Source of the DNA: a bacterium 1XD21-70
Lineage (GTDB): Bacteria > Bacillota > Clostridia > Lachnospirales > Lachnospiraceae
Length of the DNA stretch: 64,000 nt
Assembly (NCBI GenBank): GCA_003669055.1
Contig: RAYB01000003.1
Coordinates: 62,001-126,000, forward strand
Direction of reading: 5' to 3'
The notes beneath the pieces were generated by a model, which did no database searches, was not told the DNA's origin, and was given only the letters and a program-made list of their open reading frames with translations. Positions 18,271-27,738 of this stretch are shown here, piece after piece. The number at the start of each line of letters is the position of its first letter. The first letter of the stretch is position 1. The translations under genes and the position numbers were made by a program.

Positions 18271-19452
18271 TCAATTGCTTGACCCTAAACTTCCTATTAA
18301 ACTACAAATTTCTCTTATTACACCGTGTCCCCCTTTTGCTGATGCTATATATTTAGCTACTGCTTTCACTTCCGGCATTGCATCTGCCGGACAACACCCA
18401 TAACCAACCGCTGAAACTGCCTCAATATCGTTCACGTCATCGCCAATGTAGCATACATTTTCAATATCAATCCCTCGTTCTCCACAAATAGCTTTTATGG
18501 TCTCAATCTTGTTTTTGCATCCTGCCTCCAATATATCCAGCTGAAGTTTCTTTGCTCTGCGCCGGTTCAAATCAACTTCTTCACTTGTTATAATGCCAGT
18601 GACAATCCCTTTTTTCCGCAAAAAAGCAAATCCCATCCCATCGCGAGTATTAAACTTTTTTAATTCATCTCCAGATTCAGAATAGTACATTCCGCCATCC
18701 GTCAAACAACCGTCGCAGTCTGTGAGAAACATCTTAATTTCTGGGATCTCTCTTGGTACTGTTATCCCCTTCTTTTTCATCAAGGCCTCAATAATCATCC
18801 AATCGCTTAATTCATCAATCTCGAAAAAAGTATCTTCGCTCATTTCTACAACTTTGATATTGCCGGACACACGATTCCGGCTTTTGATAAGATCTTTCTT
18901 TGAACAGATATAGAATGCACCATTTTCCACTAGATATCCCGCAAACTCCTGCCGACGTGGACGCTGGAAAACATCGTAGTTCGTAGGATGGGCAAATCCC
19001 AGTTCATTATTCTCCCAATGAAATCTCTTTTGGCGAACTACAGAGAGAACACTATCCGTTTCTTCCGTTTGGAATGCTTCAAAACCACGGTCAAGGTCAG
19101 ATGCCTGGAGAAGGGGGGATGTTGCCTGTATGAGTACTATATTACTAAACTCATGCTTCTCGGCAAATTCAAGCATTGCAAACTCTGTAGAAGCTATATC
19201 CGAAGCAGATTCTGATGATCTCCCTATAACTTCGGCTTTAGCGAATACCCCTGCCCCTATTCCGCTTCGGAATCCCTCAACAGTTTTCTTAATTATGTCG
19301 CTATCCGTTGCTACATATACTTTGTCAATATACTTACAACCACAAGCCGCCTTTATTGTCCAATACACAAGAGGCTTGCCGCCAATTGGCTTAATATTCT
19401 TTAGGGGAATAGATTTGCTTCCGCCTCTGACCGGAATAAATGCTACATTCAT
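18271..19452 (-). CDS. neuA: CMP-nonulosonate synthetase fused to KdsC-like HAD phosphatase
   Basis: 393 residues in two domains. Residues 1-225 are a sialic-acid-type cytidylyltransferase (PVRGGSKSIPLKNIKPIGGKPL for CTP; ATSPLLQASDLD). Residues 235-390 are a type C0 HAD phosphatase like KDO-8-P phosphatase (FLTDCDGCLTDGG with the DxD pair; GDDVNDIEA). The first domain activates a nonulosonic acid as its CMP sugar; the second would remove a phosphate from the precursor. GGAGGAACAT precedes the ATG at 19452. It follows the short NeuB-like synthase, suggesting synthase, phosphatase and activation act in sequence. Confidence 0.92.
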   Translation of the reverse strand: MNVAFIPVRGGSKSIPLKNIKPIGGKPLVYWTIKAACGCKYIDKVYVATDSDIIKKTVEGFRSGIGAGVFAKAEVIGRSSESASDIASTEFAMLEFAEKHEFSNIVLIQATSPLLQASDLDRGFEAFQTEETDSVLSVVRQKRFHWENNELGFAHPTNYDVFQRPRRQEFAGYLVENGAFYICSKKDLIKSRNRVSGNIKVVEMSEDTFFEIDELSDWMIIEALMKKKGITVPREIPEIKMFLTDCDGCLTDGGMYYSESGDELKKFNTRDGMGFAFLRKKGIVTGIITSEEVDLNRRRAKKLQLDILEAGCKNKIETIKAICGERGIDIENVCYIGDDVNDIEAVSAVGYGCCPADAMPEVKAVAKYIASAKGGHGVIREICSLIGSLGSSN

Positions 19453-19514
19453 ATGTTCCTCCATCGCTTCATGTTCCTCATAAACATCTTCCTGTCGAAT
19501 AATATCTCTTTATT

Positions 19515-20384
19515 TTAGTGCTTCCTGTATTTCAGTTTGTCCCTCTGAACCTGTTCAACCAGCAAAACCTCTTTAGGTTTATAAGCCAAGGCATCATGAA
19601 CAGCATTAAGGTTTCTAACCAGTTTACGAATTCCGTCTGGCTCAAGAGATGCAGCATGGTCGGTTCCTTTCCACGTCCGATCCAACGTATAATGACGTTC
19701 TATATACTCAGCTCCAAGAGTATAAGCCGCAACATCCACAGCGATACCAAGGTGATGTCCTGAGAAGCCAATCGCTTTCACGCGTCCCTCATACTGCTTT
19801 TTCATGCGGGTAATCTCCAATAGGCAGACATCATTGAAAGGTATCGGGTAACCAGAAGTGCAATTATAAAGTATCAAATCCTTAGCACGTCCATTCTTCT
19901 CAAATAGCTGGACAATCCGCTCTTCCTCTTCCTTTAAAGTCATTCCAAAGGAAATCTGAATCTCACCCTCATAGTTATCACATAGCCATTGGAGCATCTC
20001 AAAATGAGTATTGCAGGCCGATGGAATCTTGATAAACTGCGGATGAAGCGAAGCAATATCCTTAGCACTAGTCAAATCCCACACAGATGCCGAGTAGATA
20101 ATTCCAGCATCTTCACACCACTTCTTCAGTTGGGCATGCTGATCCACGGTGAATTCCAAAAATTCACGGTGAGCGCCGTATGTGTCCCCATATGAATTGG
20201 CATAATTCGGATGCGGAGCATTATACTGCTCCGGAGTCAGCAGTTCCTTCGGACAACGCTTCTGAAATTTAATAGCATTTGCTTTGCAAAAGTGCGCCGC
20301 TGTCTCAATAAGATCCTTTGCAATCTCCATTTGCCCCATGTGATTGCATCCTGCTTCAGCAATTATGAACGGTTTTTTGTACAT
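19515..20384 (-). CDS. NeuB-family synthase, short form without SAF domain
   Basis: A 289-residue TIM-barrel synthase: PFIIAEAGCNHMGQMEIAKD, IKFQKRC, and a late GHHLGIAVDVAAYTLGAEYIERHYTLDR with the metal and PEP residues. The C-terminal antifreeze-like SAF domain (about 60 residues) found in full-length NeuB is absent; the protein ends shortly after the barrel. Such enzymes condense PEP with an N-acylhexosamine or its 6-phosphate. TAAGGAGGATATTAAA precedes the ATG at 20384. Its neighbour with a HAD phosphatase suggests a 9-phosphate route, which is inference. Confidence 0.88.
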   Translation of the reverse strand: MYKKPFIIAEAGCNHMGQMEIAKDLIETAAHFCKANAIKFQKRCPKELLTPEQYNAPHPNYANSYGDTYGAHREFLEFTVDQHAQLKKWCEDAGIIYSASVWDLTSAKDIASLHPQFIKIPSACNTHFEMLQWLCDNYEGEIQISFGMTLKEEEERIVQLFEKNGRAKDLILYNCTSGYPIPFNDVCLLEITRMKKQYEGRVKAIGFSGHHLGIAVDVAAYTLGAEYIERHYTLDRTWKGTDHAASLEPDGIRKLVRNLNAVHDALAYKPKEVLLVEQVQRDKLKYRKH

Positions 20385-20434
20385 TTTAATATCCTCCTTA
20401 AACAACGTCTCGCTATAATACGAGAAGGCTCAAT

Positions 20435-21643
20435 TTATATGGTAAGATCATCCAAAGACTCTATCATTTCCTTATATCTTTTAAGCATTGATAAAACAGA
20501 AAAATTATCACATTGAATTTTTTTATTGAGCAGTGATAGTGATGGAATTAAATCTAATGTATTATCCACAGATTCAGCTACAGATTTGTAATCTTCACTG
20601 TCCACAAGGAAACCATTGTTTTCTATTATAACTTCAGGGTTTCCACCTGTATTACTTAGGATAGGTATGCACCCCAAACCCATTGCTTCCAGCGTAGCTA
20701 AATCAAAAATAGACCATCTATGGAGCATAATATAATAATCTCCATATTTAAACAGATTAAGAATATCTGTATTCGGTATTTTTGACTTTAACCAAATTAC
20801 ATTTTCTTCTATTTTGTTTGCAGCAATTTCATTACATAAAGATTCACTCATTACCCCATCGCCAACAATTACCCAAAAAAATTTTTGATGTTTTTTCCTC
20901 ATATGCATGAGATATTTAGGAATCTGATCGACTCCCTTTGCATAATTAAGATTTGACACAGATATAAAAATTGGCTCCTCTACATTTTTAATTCTGTTTA
21001 TTGCTTCTTTGACTTTCTCACTTTTTACCATAGGCAAAATCTCTGGTATATCTACACCATTGTATAAGACAAATGATTTTTTCTTATCCAAAAGTTCTTT
21101 TACATATTTATTATGCTCAATTAAAACATCGCGTGCCCCTTTTGAAGGGAAACCTATTGCATAGCATTTGGAAAAAATATCTAACAATAATTTGTTCAAA
21201 TAGTTCTTATAGCATCGGCTATGTACATTGAATGATGCACTCCACTCATCATATAAGCTTCCCTGTTGATGGTACACTAACATCACTTTTTTATAATCCG
21301 GGTGTACCCTAAAAAAAGCATATGCTCCTTCTATGTCATGAAATATATAAACATCCTCAGGCTCAAAGCAATTATTTGCGTCAAGATTTTCCATCCATTT
21401 TATTGCTTTGTTCAGCAGATATTTTTTTAAAACAATATCTATTGACCCGAATTTTCGCAGAAACATCAGCTTGTGCTGAATACCCTTATTATTTATCTTA
21501 CCTTCGGTATCCTCTCTAAAGAAATGTGTCAATCCGCTAATAAGTTTTAAACTTTCATTAGCAGCCATCAATTTATAATTGACGCCGCCGGATCCACCAA
21601 TATTTCCTCTGTTATAGCGAAACGAAAACATATACGTGCTCAT
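20435..21643 (-). CDS. Glycosyltransferase family 4-like protein
   Basis: About 402 residues in a GT-B layout. The N-terminal half contains a Gly-rich NRGNIGGSGGVNYKL loop. The C-terminal nucleotide-sugar half has EPIFISVSNLNYAKGVDQIP, VIVGDG, and an EAMGLGCIPILSNTGGNPEVI motif, the EX7E-like signature of retaining GT4 enzymes. Donor and acceptor are unknown. GAGGGG precedes ATGs at 21652 and 21643; the latter has the better spacing. Confidence 0.85.
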   Translation of the reverse strand: MSTYMFSFRYNRGNIGGSGGVNYKLMAANESLKLISGLTHFFREDTEGKINNKGIQHKLMFLRKFGSIDIVLKKYLLNKAIKWMENLDANNCFEPEDVYIFHDIEGAYAFFRVHPDYKKVMLVYHQQGSLYDEWSASFNVHSRCYKNYLNKLLLDIFSKCYAIGFPSKGARDVLIEHNKYVKELLDKKKSFVLYNGVDIPEILPMVKSEKVKEAINRIKNVEEPIFISVSNLNYAKGVDQIPKYLMHMRKKHQKFFWVIVGDGVMSESLCNEIAANKIEENVIWLKSKIPNTDILNLFKYGDYYIMLHRWSIFDLATLEAMGLGCIPILSNTGGNPEVIIENNGFLVDSEDYKSVAESVDNTLDLIPSLSLLNKKIQCDNFSVLSMLKRYKEMIESLDDLTI

Positions 21644-21745
21644 AAATATCATTCCCCTCAATATGTTGCATGGAATTAACGATCTATGGTAGTGATTTCC
21701 CCTATCATGATTGTAGGCGCTAAAATTGTTTCCACCAAAAATATA

Positions 21746-22930
21746 TCAAGTAAACAAAAAGCTTTTATAGGGCAGATAAGGCAGATTAAAACTATTTGGT
21801 GCAAAATTTACATAACCATTTAAGGTTGAAAAAAATCGAGCCGAATATAATGCTACAAATAATAAAAAGAATATATATCGGTTCTCATTCTTTTTAATCT
21901 TAGAAAGCAAATTCGATATAAGGACGGTATCAAAAATAAAATAGTAATACATCCCCCGCCCACTAATTGCATATATACTCCGCAACAAATAGAATCCGCA
22001 AGTACCAAAAAAGACAATAGTATATGCTTTTAGAACCAAACTGTCTTCCCTGATATCTTTTGACTTGCTATTCGTAACATATTTCCATACAAGGTAAGAA
22101 ACAATCCAGAAAATGGCAATTCTATATAAGGAGGATATGCCCATATTATAAGATGCAAATTCAAAAGTTCTGACAGCATATTTCCCAGCCAATACATCCG
22201 GCATTAAGCGTATAATAAGATTCATTATGCTAGTCATATCAAAAAAAGCAAAAGGAATACATAACGTGGCAGCAATTGCAGCAGCAAATGGCCTAAGCTT
22301 AATTTTTGACAAAAAAAAAGCCGGAAAAAAAACAATTGAAGTTCTGTGCCAGAAAAAAGCAATTACTATAAACAGTAAAAACTTTTTAAAGTTACCCTCC
22401 GCCAAAGGTCTGTAAGATGCAAAGATAAATGCCATTGCAGCACATTGTCTAATAACACCCATATCGCATCCGAGAAAAAACAAAAGAAAATAAACAAACA
22501 GGCCAACAACAGGATATGATGCATTGTGGTTCAATACTATAGTTTTCGGAATTATAGAAATAATAGAAAATAAAAGTATAGCAATATTAAACGAAGAACT
22601 CAGCGCAAAAATAACATATAATGTAATTTCATTTTTTAATCCCAATGATGAAAAAGTTTTAATCCAATCCCAATCACTGCTAAACAATTTTGTCTGTTCA
22701 TAAATATTCCGGTAAGATACATAGTCGATCCCTAATTGATATCTAGTGCCAGCAAACAATAATAAAATAACGGCACAAAAAACCAATAATACCGTATGTA
22801 TATTTATCCTGTTCACTACCATTAACTTATCTTTCAATTTTAATAATTGACGGCCTTTTGTTGTTGTCAAACTCGATAGTTCAATAAAGGAGCAGACCAG
22901 CAAGATACCATATATAATAAAGTAAACCAT
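21746..22930 (-). CDS. EpsG-family/Wzy-type polysaccharide polymerase
   Basis: A 394-residue polytopic membrane protein with 10 or more hydrophobic segments and the EpsG hallmark GTRYQLGIDYVSYRNIYEQ near residue 62, followed by ALSSSFN and RQCAAMAFIFASY. It should join repeat units outside the membrane after flipping by the Wzx protein. GGGAGGAAGACT precedes the ATG. Very AT-rich. Confidence 0.85.
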   Translation of the reverse strand: MVYFIIYGILLVCSFIELSSLTTTKGRQLLKLKDKLMVVNRINIHTVLLVFCAVILLLFAGTRYQLGIDYVSYRNIYEQTKLFSSDWDWIKTFSSLGLKNEITLYVIFALSSSFNIAILLFSIISIIPKTIVLNHNASYPVVGLFVYFLLFFLGCDMGVIRQCAAMAFIFASYRPLAEGNFKKFLLFIVIAFFWHRTSIVFFPAFFLSKIKLRPFAAAIAATLCIPFAFFDMTSIMNLIIRLMPDVLAGKYAVRTFEFASYNMGISSLYRIAIFWIVSYLVWKYVTNSKSKDIREDSLVLKAYTIVFFGTCGFYLLRSIYAISGRGMYYYFIFDTVLISNLLSKIKKNENRYIFFLLFVALYSARFFSTLNGYVNFAPNSFNLPYLPYKSFLFT

Positions 22931-22947
22931 AGTCTTCCTCCCGCATG

Positions 22948-24123
22948 CTAAATTCTATATATTAATTCCATTGCTCTCAGGTAATTATATATGCCCATTT
23001 CCAAAATACGCTTTAATCGGCCATCAGGTTGAAAATAGTTGTTCCTGTAAAAAACCTCAAGTACATTGTATTGAATTGCGATATCGTGAATTGCAAAGTC
23101 TTTAAGCCACTGACCTGGATTCTTTTCCCGACTTTGGTATTTCTCCCTATACTGTCGGTTAGATAAGTATAAATCAAATCCAAATACACCAATATTATTA
23201 GGCTGAAATCTAATAATATCAAATAAAATATTAGGCAACATATGAGGAATCCCATAATAATATAAACCGTCTAAAGTCAAAAATCTCCTATATCTGACCA
23301 TATCAATTTTTTTTGCTGGATTACTTTTAAAACACACATAATCCATCCTCTTTATAGAATCGTTTGGATTTTTTACAATTTCTCTTTTAGACTCATTGTT
23401 ATAATATGAAATCTTAATATTGGAGGCATCCCCTATTGGATAAACCGTATTATCTTTATATGTAATAACTATAATTACATCCCATTTCTCTTTAATGCTG
23501 CTCCAAGTATCCTCAGATATATTGGAAGCCGGCCCAACTATCACTACTTTTTTCCCGTTGATCAATCTGTAAAAATCGTCTTCTTTTTTTAAATTAAGCT
23601 GAACTGTATCTGGCCTATTAAATAATAGCTGTTTAAAGTAATCATATTTATTTGTATTAGCATTAACAGCAAATTCTTCTAAATCGTGCATTTCACCAAA
23701 TAAGTCAGCCCATGTTATCCATATAGGCAAATTTTTCCTGTTATTTCTGAATCGCAATAAAAACTCTTTTTGGAACATAAAAGCATTATATAGTCTGCCA
23801 TAAGCATAACAAATATAAGAAATCCTATTAAAGAGCAACCTGATATCATAAATATTCAGATTATTAGTCTTCTCTATAAAATCATCAATCAAACTAATAT
23901 CTGGCACTTCCGCATTCAATAAATTTTTTATTAATTCTGTTGCAATAGATAATTCTTTTACTTGGCATTTTCCGTTTTTAGGGTTTATTTTTTCCGAACT
24001 CTGCATAAATTCTAAAAAGATTCGTTCCCTTGTTCTCTTAAATACCTTTTCTTCCAATAAAAGCTTTAAATCACCACTTAAAATATGGTTATTCAGCGAA
24101 TCCTTTAAATCGGCTATATCCAT
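22948..24123 (-). CDS. Putative sialyltransferase-like glycosyltransferase
   Basis: 391 residues that I do not firmly recognise. The N-terminal 190 residues are helical and unassigned. The C-terminal half opens with GKKVVIVGPASNIS, close to the VxGNGPS nucleotide loop of sialyltransferases, then YGIPHMLPNILFDI, NIGVFGFDLYLSNRQY (compare the GIDFY strand of Campylobacter Cst enzymes) and FAIHDIAIQYNVLE, where a His could be the catalytic base. An operon that makes CMP-nonulosonates needs such a transferase and no other gene here fits. AGAAAGGAAATATTTT precedes the ATG at 24123. The assignment is inference. Confidence 0.5.
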   Translation of the reverse strand: MDIADLKDSLNNHILSGDLKLLLEEKVFKRTRERIFLEFMQSSEKINPKNGKCQVKELSIATELIKNLLNAEVPDISLIDDFIEKTNNLNIYDIRLLFNRISYICYAYGRLYNAFMFQKEFLLRFRNNRKNLPIWITWADLFGEMHDLEEFAVNANTNKYDYFKQLLFNRPDTVQLNLKKEDDFYRLINGKKVVIVGPASNISEDTWSSIKEKWDVIIVITYKDNTVYPIGDASNIKISYYNNESKREIVKNPNDSIKRMDYVCFKSNPAKKIDMVRYRRFLTLDGLYYYGIPHMLPNILFDIIRFQPNNIGVFGFDLYLSNRQYREKYQSREKNPGQWLKDFAIHDIAIQYNVLEVFYRNNYFQPDGRLKRILEMGIYNYLRAMELIYRI

Positions 24124-24263
24124 AAAATATTTCCTTTCTCTTAACTTGGATATTATACAGTGGCGCCTTACCATTTTGGACAGAGTACTTACCCTGAAAG
24201 CCAATCTGTGAAAGACAACCTATAGCAAGCAGAATACAGACGCCACATATAGAGAGGAAAAAC

Positions 24264-25358
24264 TTAAATGTTTAAAATATCGTCCCACTTAATAGGTTGG
24301 CTGGCACCAATGTCTTTATTAATCTTTACTTTCTTCTCTGCCAACATATTAAAAAATTGGGGTTCGATTCCGTTCTCCGAATTGCCTGGCCTCAGAACCA
24401 CCATATTGTTTTTATTTAATACATCTCCAGCCCTGAGAGATGTTAAAGTAAATATCCCGCGATGAACAAATTTCCTTGTATGGCGCTCACCCTCAAGTGT
24501 ACTTTTATCCGTTCTGCCGCGAATAATTTCATTTTTCAAAATTCTATCCGGGTAATTTTCAGCAATTCTAATTTCATTTACAAGTTCCTTGAGTTGCTCA
24601 TATTCTAAGGCAAAACTGTGATCAGCACCAGATAATTTCCTATCTATAGTTATATGTTTTTCTATTATTTTTGCTCCATTGAGTACTGCCTGAACTGGTG
24701 CTAATGACGGTTCTATTGTATGGTCAGAAAACCCAATAACAACATCCGGGAACATACGATGATATGTTTCAATTATATTTGTATTACAGTCCTCTAATTT
24801 TGCCGGATATTCTGCTGTACAATGCATCAGGCCGACCTGGCCATTCCCGCTTTCTTTTATGGCATATATGGCTCTACAAATCTCAGCCATGTTAGCAGCG
24901 CCTTCAGAAAGTATTATTGCTTTTCCAGTTTTTGCTGTGTGTTCTAAAAGCGGTATATGTGTGATCTCACTTGATGCTATTTTAAATGCATCAACACCAT
25001 ATTTATTTAGTAAATCTGTTGAATCTTCATCGCAGGTAGTGCATAAAAATCCAATCTTTTGTTCACTGCATCTCTTCATCAGCTGCGGTATCCAGTATTC
25101 CGGAACTTCCATATCTTTTATCAGTGAATAGATATCCGTATCTTTGCCGTTAGCCGTCCTATATGTTCCGGCTGAATACGGATACATGTGCGCTGCTGTA
25201 AATAATTGAAACTTCACTACATCTGCGCCTGCCTTGGCAGCCATATCAATCAGTTGGAATGCTTGTTCTAATTTTCCATCATGATTAATTCCCGCCTCGG
25301 CAATTATTAAAGTTTTTGTTTTGTTACCAACTAATCTGCCTCCTATTGAAATACTCAT
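24264..25358 (-). CDS. neuB: NeuB/SpsE-type nonulosonate synthase with C-terminal SAF domain
   Basis: 364 residues: a TIM barrel (LIIAEAGINHDGKLEQAFQL, ADVVKFQLF, HCTAEYPAKLEDCN, GFSDHTIEPSLAPVQAVLNG, EKHITIDR) plus a C-terminal antifreeze-like SAF domain (RGIFTLTSLRAGDVLNKNNM through VLRPGNSENGIEP). It condenses PEP with a hexosamine to make a nine-carbon acid, like NeuB, LegI, PseI or SpsE. The ATG at 25358 follows AAAGGAATGATAACAACT. It lies next to the PseG/SpsG-like gene, which suggests it takes a sugar freed from a UDP-sugar. Confidence 0.93.
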   Translation of the reverse strand: MSISIGGRLVGNKTKTLIIAEAGINHDGKLEQAFQLIDMAAKAGADVVKFQLFTAAHMYPYSAGTYRTANGKDTDIYSLIKDMEVPEYWIPQLMKRCSEQKIGFLCTTCDEDSTDLLNKYGVDAFKIASSEITHIPLLEHTAKTGKAIILSEGAANMAEICRAIYAIKESGNGQVGLMHCTAEYPAKLEDCNTNIIETYHRMFPDVVIGFSDHTIEPSLAPVQAVLNGAKIIEKHITIDRKLSGADHSFALEYEQLKELVNEIRIAENYPDRILKNEIIRGRTDKSTLEGERHTRKFVHRGIFTLTSLRAGDVLNKNNMVVLRPGNSENGIEPQFFNMLAEKKVKINKDIGASQPIKWDDILNI

Positions 25359-25438
25359 AGTTGTTATCATTCCTTTCACTTTGCTAAAGTGCTTTATTCT
25401 TCTAACCTCAACCACCGGAGATCTCTCTTCTGGAATTT

Positions 25439-26437
25439 TCACCTCATATTAACAACAGATTCTATTATTTTACAAACTATTTTAATTCCATCTGTTGGTA
25501 CATATAATTTCATTGCCTCAGACATTTTTTTCCTTTTTCTATAATCAGAGCACAGATCTAATACCGATTCTTTTATTTTATGTGCAGATATTTCAGAAGC
25601 GATTCCCAAATTAACACTGCCTACACTATTTTGAAAAATGGACGCGGCAAAGTCTTGATCTTTATTATGGGAAATATTTATCATAGGAGTACCAATTGCA
25701 GCAGCTTCATACATTGATACACCACCTGAAATCAAGCATAAGTCTGCCTCATATAATCTTCGTGCAAAATCATCTACTCCTTTTGCATATTTAGTATTTT
25801 CCGCCTGTTCTATCTCCATTTTCCAGTCATTCGGTTCGTCCTTTCCGGCAATGAATTCAAGGCTAAAATCCTTCAAATCGTGCAATGCGTTATAACATAA
25901 TATAAGAATATTTAATGGATCTGTTCCTCCAAAATGTAATAATATTTTTTTAACAGATTGGTTAATTACTTTTTCTTTGGTTGCATATTCCCGTATTTCC
26001 TCTCTAAGCAGTTGGTATCTTGGCCCACTATAACTGGGAATGCTTCCTCCCACTGGAATTTTCCATGTCATGATACATTCCGTCGCCATCCGGGCGCTCT
26101 CATCATAATCATCATAAGTTATGATTTTATATCCAGCATTTATTATATCTCTAATATATGATGATTCTGAATTGAGCCTATCCCAAAAAACAATATTATC
26201 CTCATCCCCAAAATTTTCATTCATCTTTGTAATTAATTCTTCTGACGAATCATATTCATTTACTATAGCAAATCTAATGTTTTTACTTTCCAACATGGAC
26301 TTCGCTATATAATTGTCATTTATTATTGCATGGCAATTAAATCCACCTTTTTTTAATTCATTAATTAGTGCAAGACTTCTATATAGATGCCCTAATCCCC
26401 ACATGTTTCCACAGTTAAACCTAAACAATATAGCCAT
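25439..26437 (-). CDS. PseG/SpsG-like UDP-sugar hydrolase
   Basis: A 332-residue GT-B-fold protein of the PseG family: FRFNCGNMWGLGHLYRSLAL (the G-GH-R loop with the catalytic His), FWDRLNSE, KKILLHFGGTDPLN near residue 165, and LISGGVSMYEAAAIGTPMINI near 238. PseG hydrolyses UDP-2,4-diacetamido-trideoxy-altropyranose to free sugar; SpsG is the spore-coat homolog. It supplies the hexose for the adjacent synthase. AGGATGATTGTCAG precedes the ATG. Confidence 0.85.
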   Translation of the reverse strand: MAILFRFNCGNMWGLGHLYRSLALINELKKGGFNCHAIINDNYIAKSMLESKNIRFAIVNEYDSSEELITKMNENFGDEDNIVFWDRLNSESSYIRDIINAGYKIITYDDYDESARMATECIMTWKIPVGGSIPSYSGPRYQLLREEIREYATKEKVINQSVKKILLHFGGTDPLNILILCYNALHDLKDFSLEFIAGKDEPNDWKMEIEQAENTKYAKGVDDFARRLYEADLCLISGGVSMYEAAAIGTPMINISHNKDQDFAASIFQNSVGSVNLGIASEISAHKIKESVLDLCSDYRKRKKMSEAMKLYVPTDGIKIVCKIIESVVNMR

Positions 26438-26444
26438 CTGACAA

Positions 26445-27719
26445 TCATCCTTTGATACAATTCGTTATATGCTCTATCATCTTCAGAGCATCAATCATGC
26501 AATCTTCAATTGAACAGTATTTCCAGTCGCCATATCGGCCAATAGTATATATATTCTGCTTCTCCAAATGTTTCTTAAAATCGGCAACTGCCTCCATCCC
26601 GCTTTTTGTGATGTGCACATATGCTGGATTCATCACTATAGCTTGGTAATCAACTAGTTTATGCGTTGTAATAATTCCCATCTTCTGTAAATTTAACAAA
26701 GTAACTTTAAGTTGTGATTCAATCTCTGTTTGAGAAATAACGCAATCCTTTGGATAACCAATCTCAATATACATGCTGAGATTATCGCTGCCAATAATAT
26801 TATTGTAATAGCCAGCTCTATAAAAGTTTACTTCCTTACTCGGTACATATATCCAGTGGATGCTTGAATCCACAGATGGATGGTCAAAGCCAAGATTAAA
26901 AACCAATACTTGATTATATGAAAATACAGACTGGTCAACATCAATATCAATGATAACTGCAAACTCATTCATAGGAATGGACGAGATCAAATAATCGTAT
27001 CCATATTCCCCACAATCAGTAGTTACCATTTTCTTTTTTGTGTTAATACTTATGACGTTTTCCCCATACCGAATCCCATTTTCCTTGATTCCCTCCAAAA
27101 GCTTTTCAATAAGCACGGAAGCACCTTGTTTTGGATATAAAAATGACTGATTATATGAGGCATTATTAGTAACTTTCATATTTTTTATGATGTCCTTTAA
27201 ATCAGCATAAGGGAAGAAACGCCCCATAGCCTCAACATCCAAAAAATTCAAGTCACATGCATACAATTTCTCATTATAGGGTTTCAGAAATCTTTCCGTG
27301 ATCCCCTTTCCAAATTTTCCATAAAGCATGTCCAAAAAATTATCATACTTTTCTTTTTCCACTTTTTCAAAGAGATCGTATAGACAATCGATCATCTCTT
27401 CTTTAGAGAGTTGGTGTATATTTTTCTGAAAAGGATAATCTACATAGTATCCCTTGTAATATATTTTGGTATTCTTTAACTTATAAACACTATTCTCTGG
27501 TGTGGTTATTGCTTCAAACTTCTCTTTCAACTCTGGGTGTGAAAAATGGAAAAAATGTCCCGCAAAATCCCAGATATATTCTCCTGACCGCTTTGTCCGG
27601 CAATATCCTCCTGCTTCTGACTCTTTCTCTATGATCAAATAATCCTGTACACCAATATGGTTAGCAAAAGTAAGCCCCGAAACGCCAGCGCCTAATATCA
27701 AATATTTCACTTTTTCCAT
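26445..27719 (-). CDS. FAD-dependent amine-oxidase/UDP-galactopyranose-mutase-like protein
   Basis: A 424-residue flavoprotein. The N-terminal dinucleotide fold (YLILGAGVSGLTFANHIG, IIEKESEAGGYCRT) is followed by DFAGHFFHFSHPELKEKF, and the C-terminus closes the FAD site with NIYTIGRYGDWKYCSIEDCM. It belongs to the protoporphyrinogen-oxidase/UDP-galactopyranose-mutase superfamily. Members in surface-sugar clusters rearrange or oxidise nucleotide sugars; the reaction here is unknown. GAGGTGAAAA precedes the ATG. Confidence 0.8.
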   Translation of the reverse strand: MEKVKYLILGAGVSGLTFANHIGVQDYLIIEKESEAGGYCRTKRSGEYIWDFAGHFFHFSHPELKEKFEAITTPENSVYKLKNTKIYYKGYYVDYPFQKNIHQLSKEEMIDCLYDLFEKVEKEKYDNFLDMLYGKFGKGITERFLKPYNEKLYACDLNFLDVEAMGRFFPYADLKDIIKNMKVTNNASYNQSFLYPKQGASVLIEKLLEGIKENGIRYGENVISINTKKKMVTTDCGEYGYDYLISSIPMNEFAVIIDIDVDQSVFSYNQVLVFNLGFDHPSVDSSIHWIYVPSKEVNFYRAGYYNNIIGSDNLSMYIEIGYPKDCVISQTEIESQLKVTLLNLQKMGIITTHKLVDYQAIVMNPAYVHITKSGMEAVADFKKHLEKQNIYTIGRYGDWKYCSIEDCMIDALKMIEHITNCIKG

Positions 27720-27738
27720 TTTTCACCTCACCGAAACC

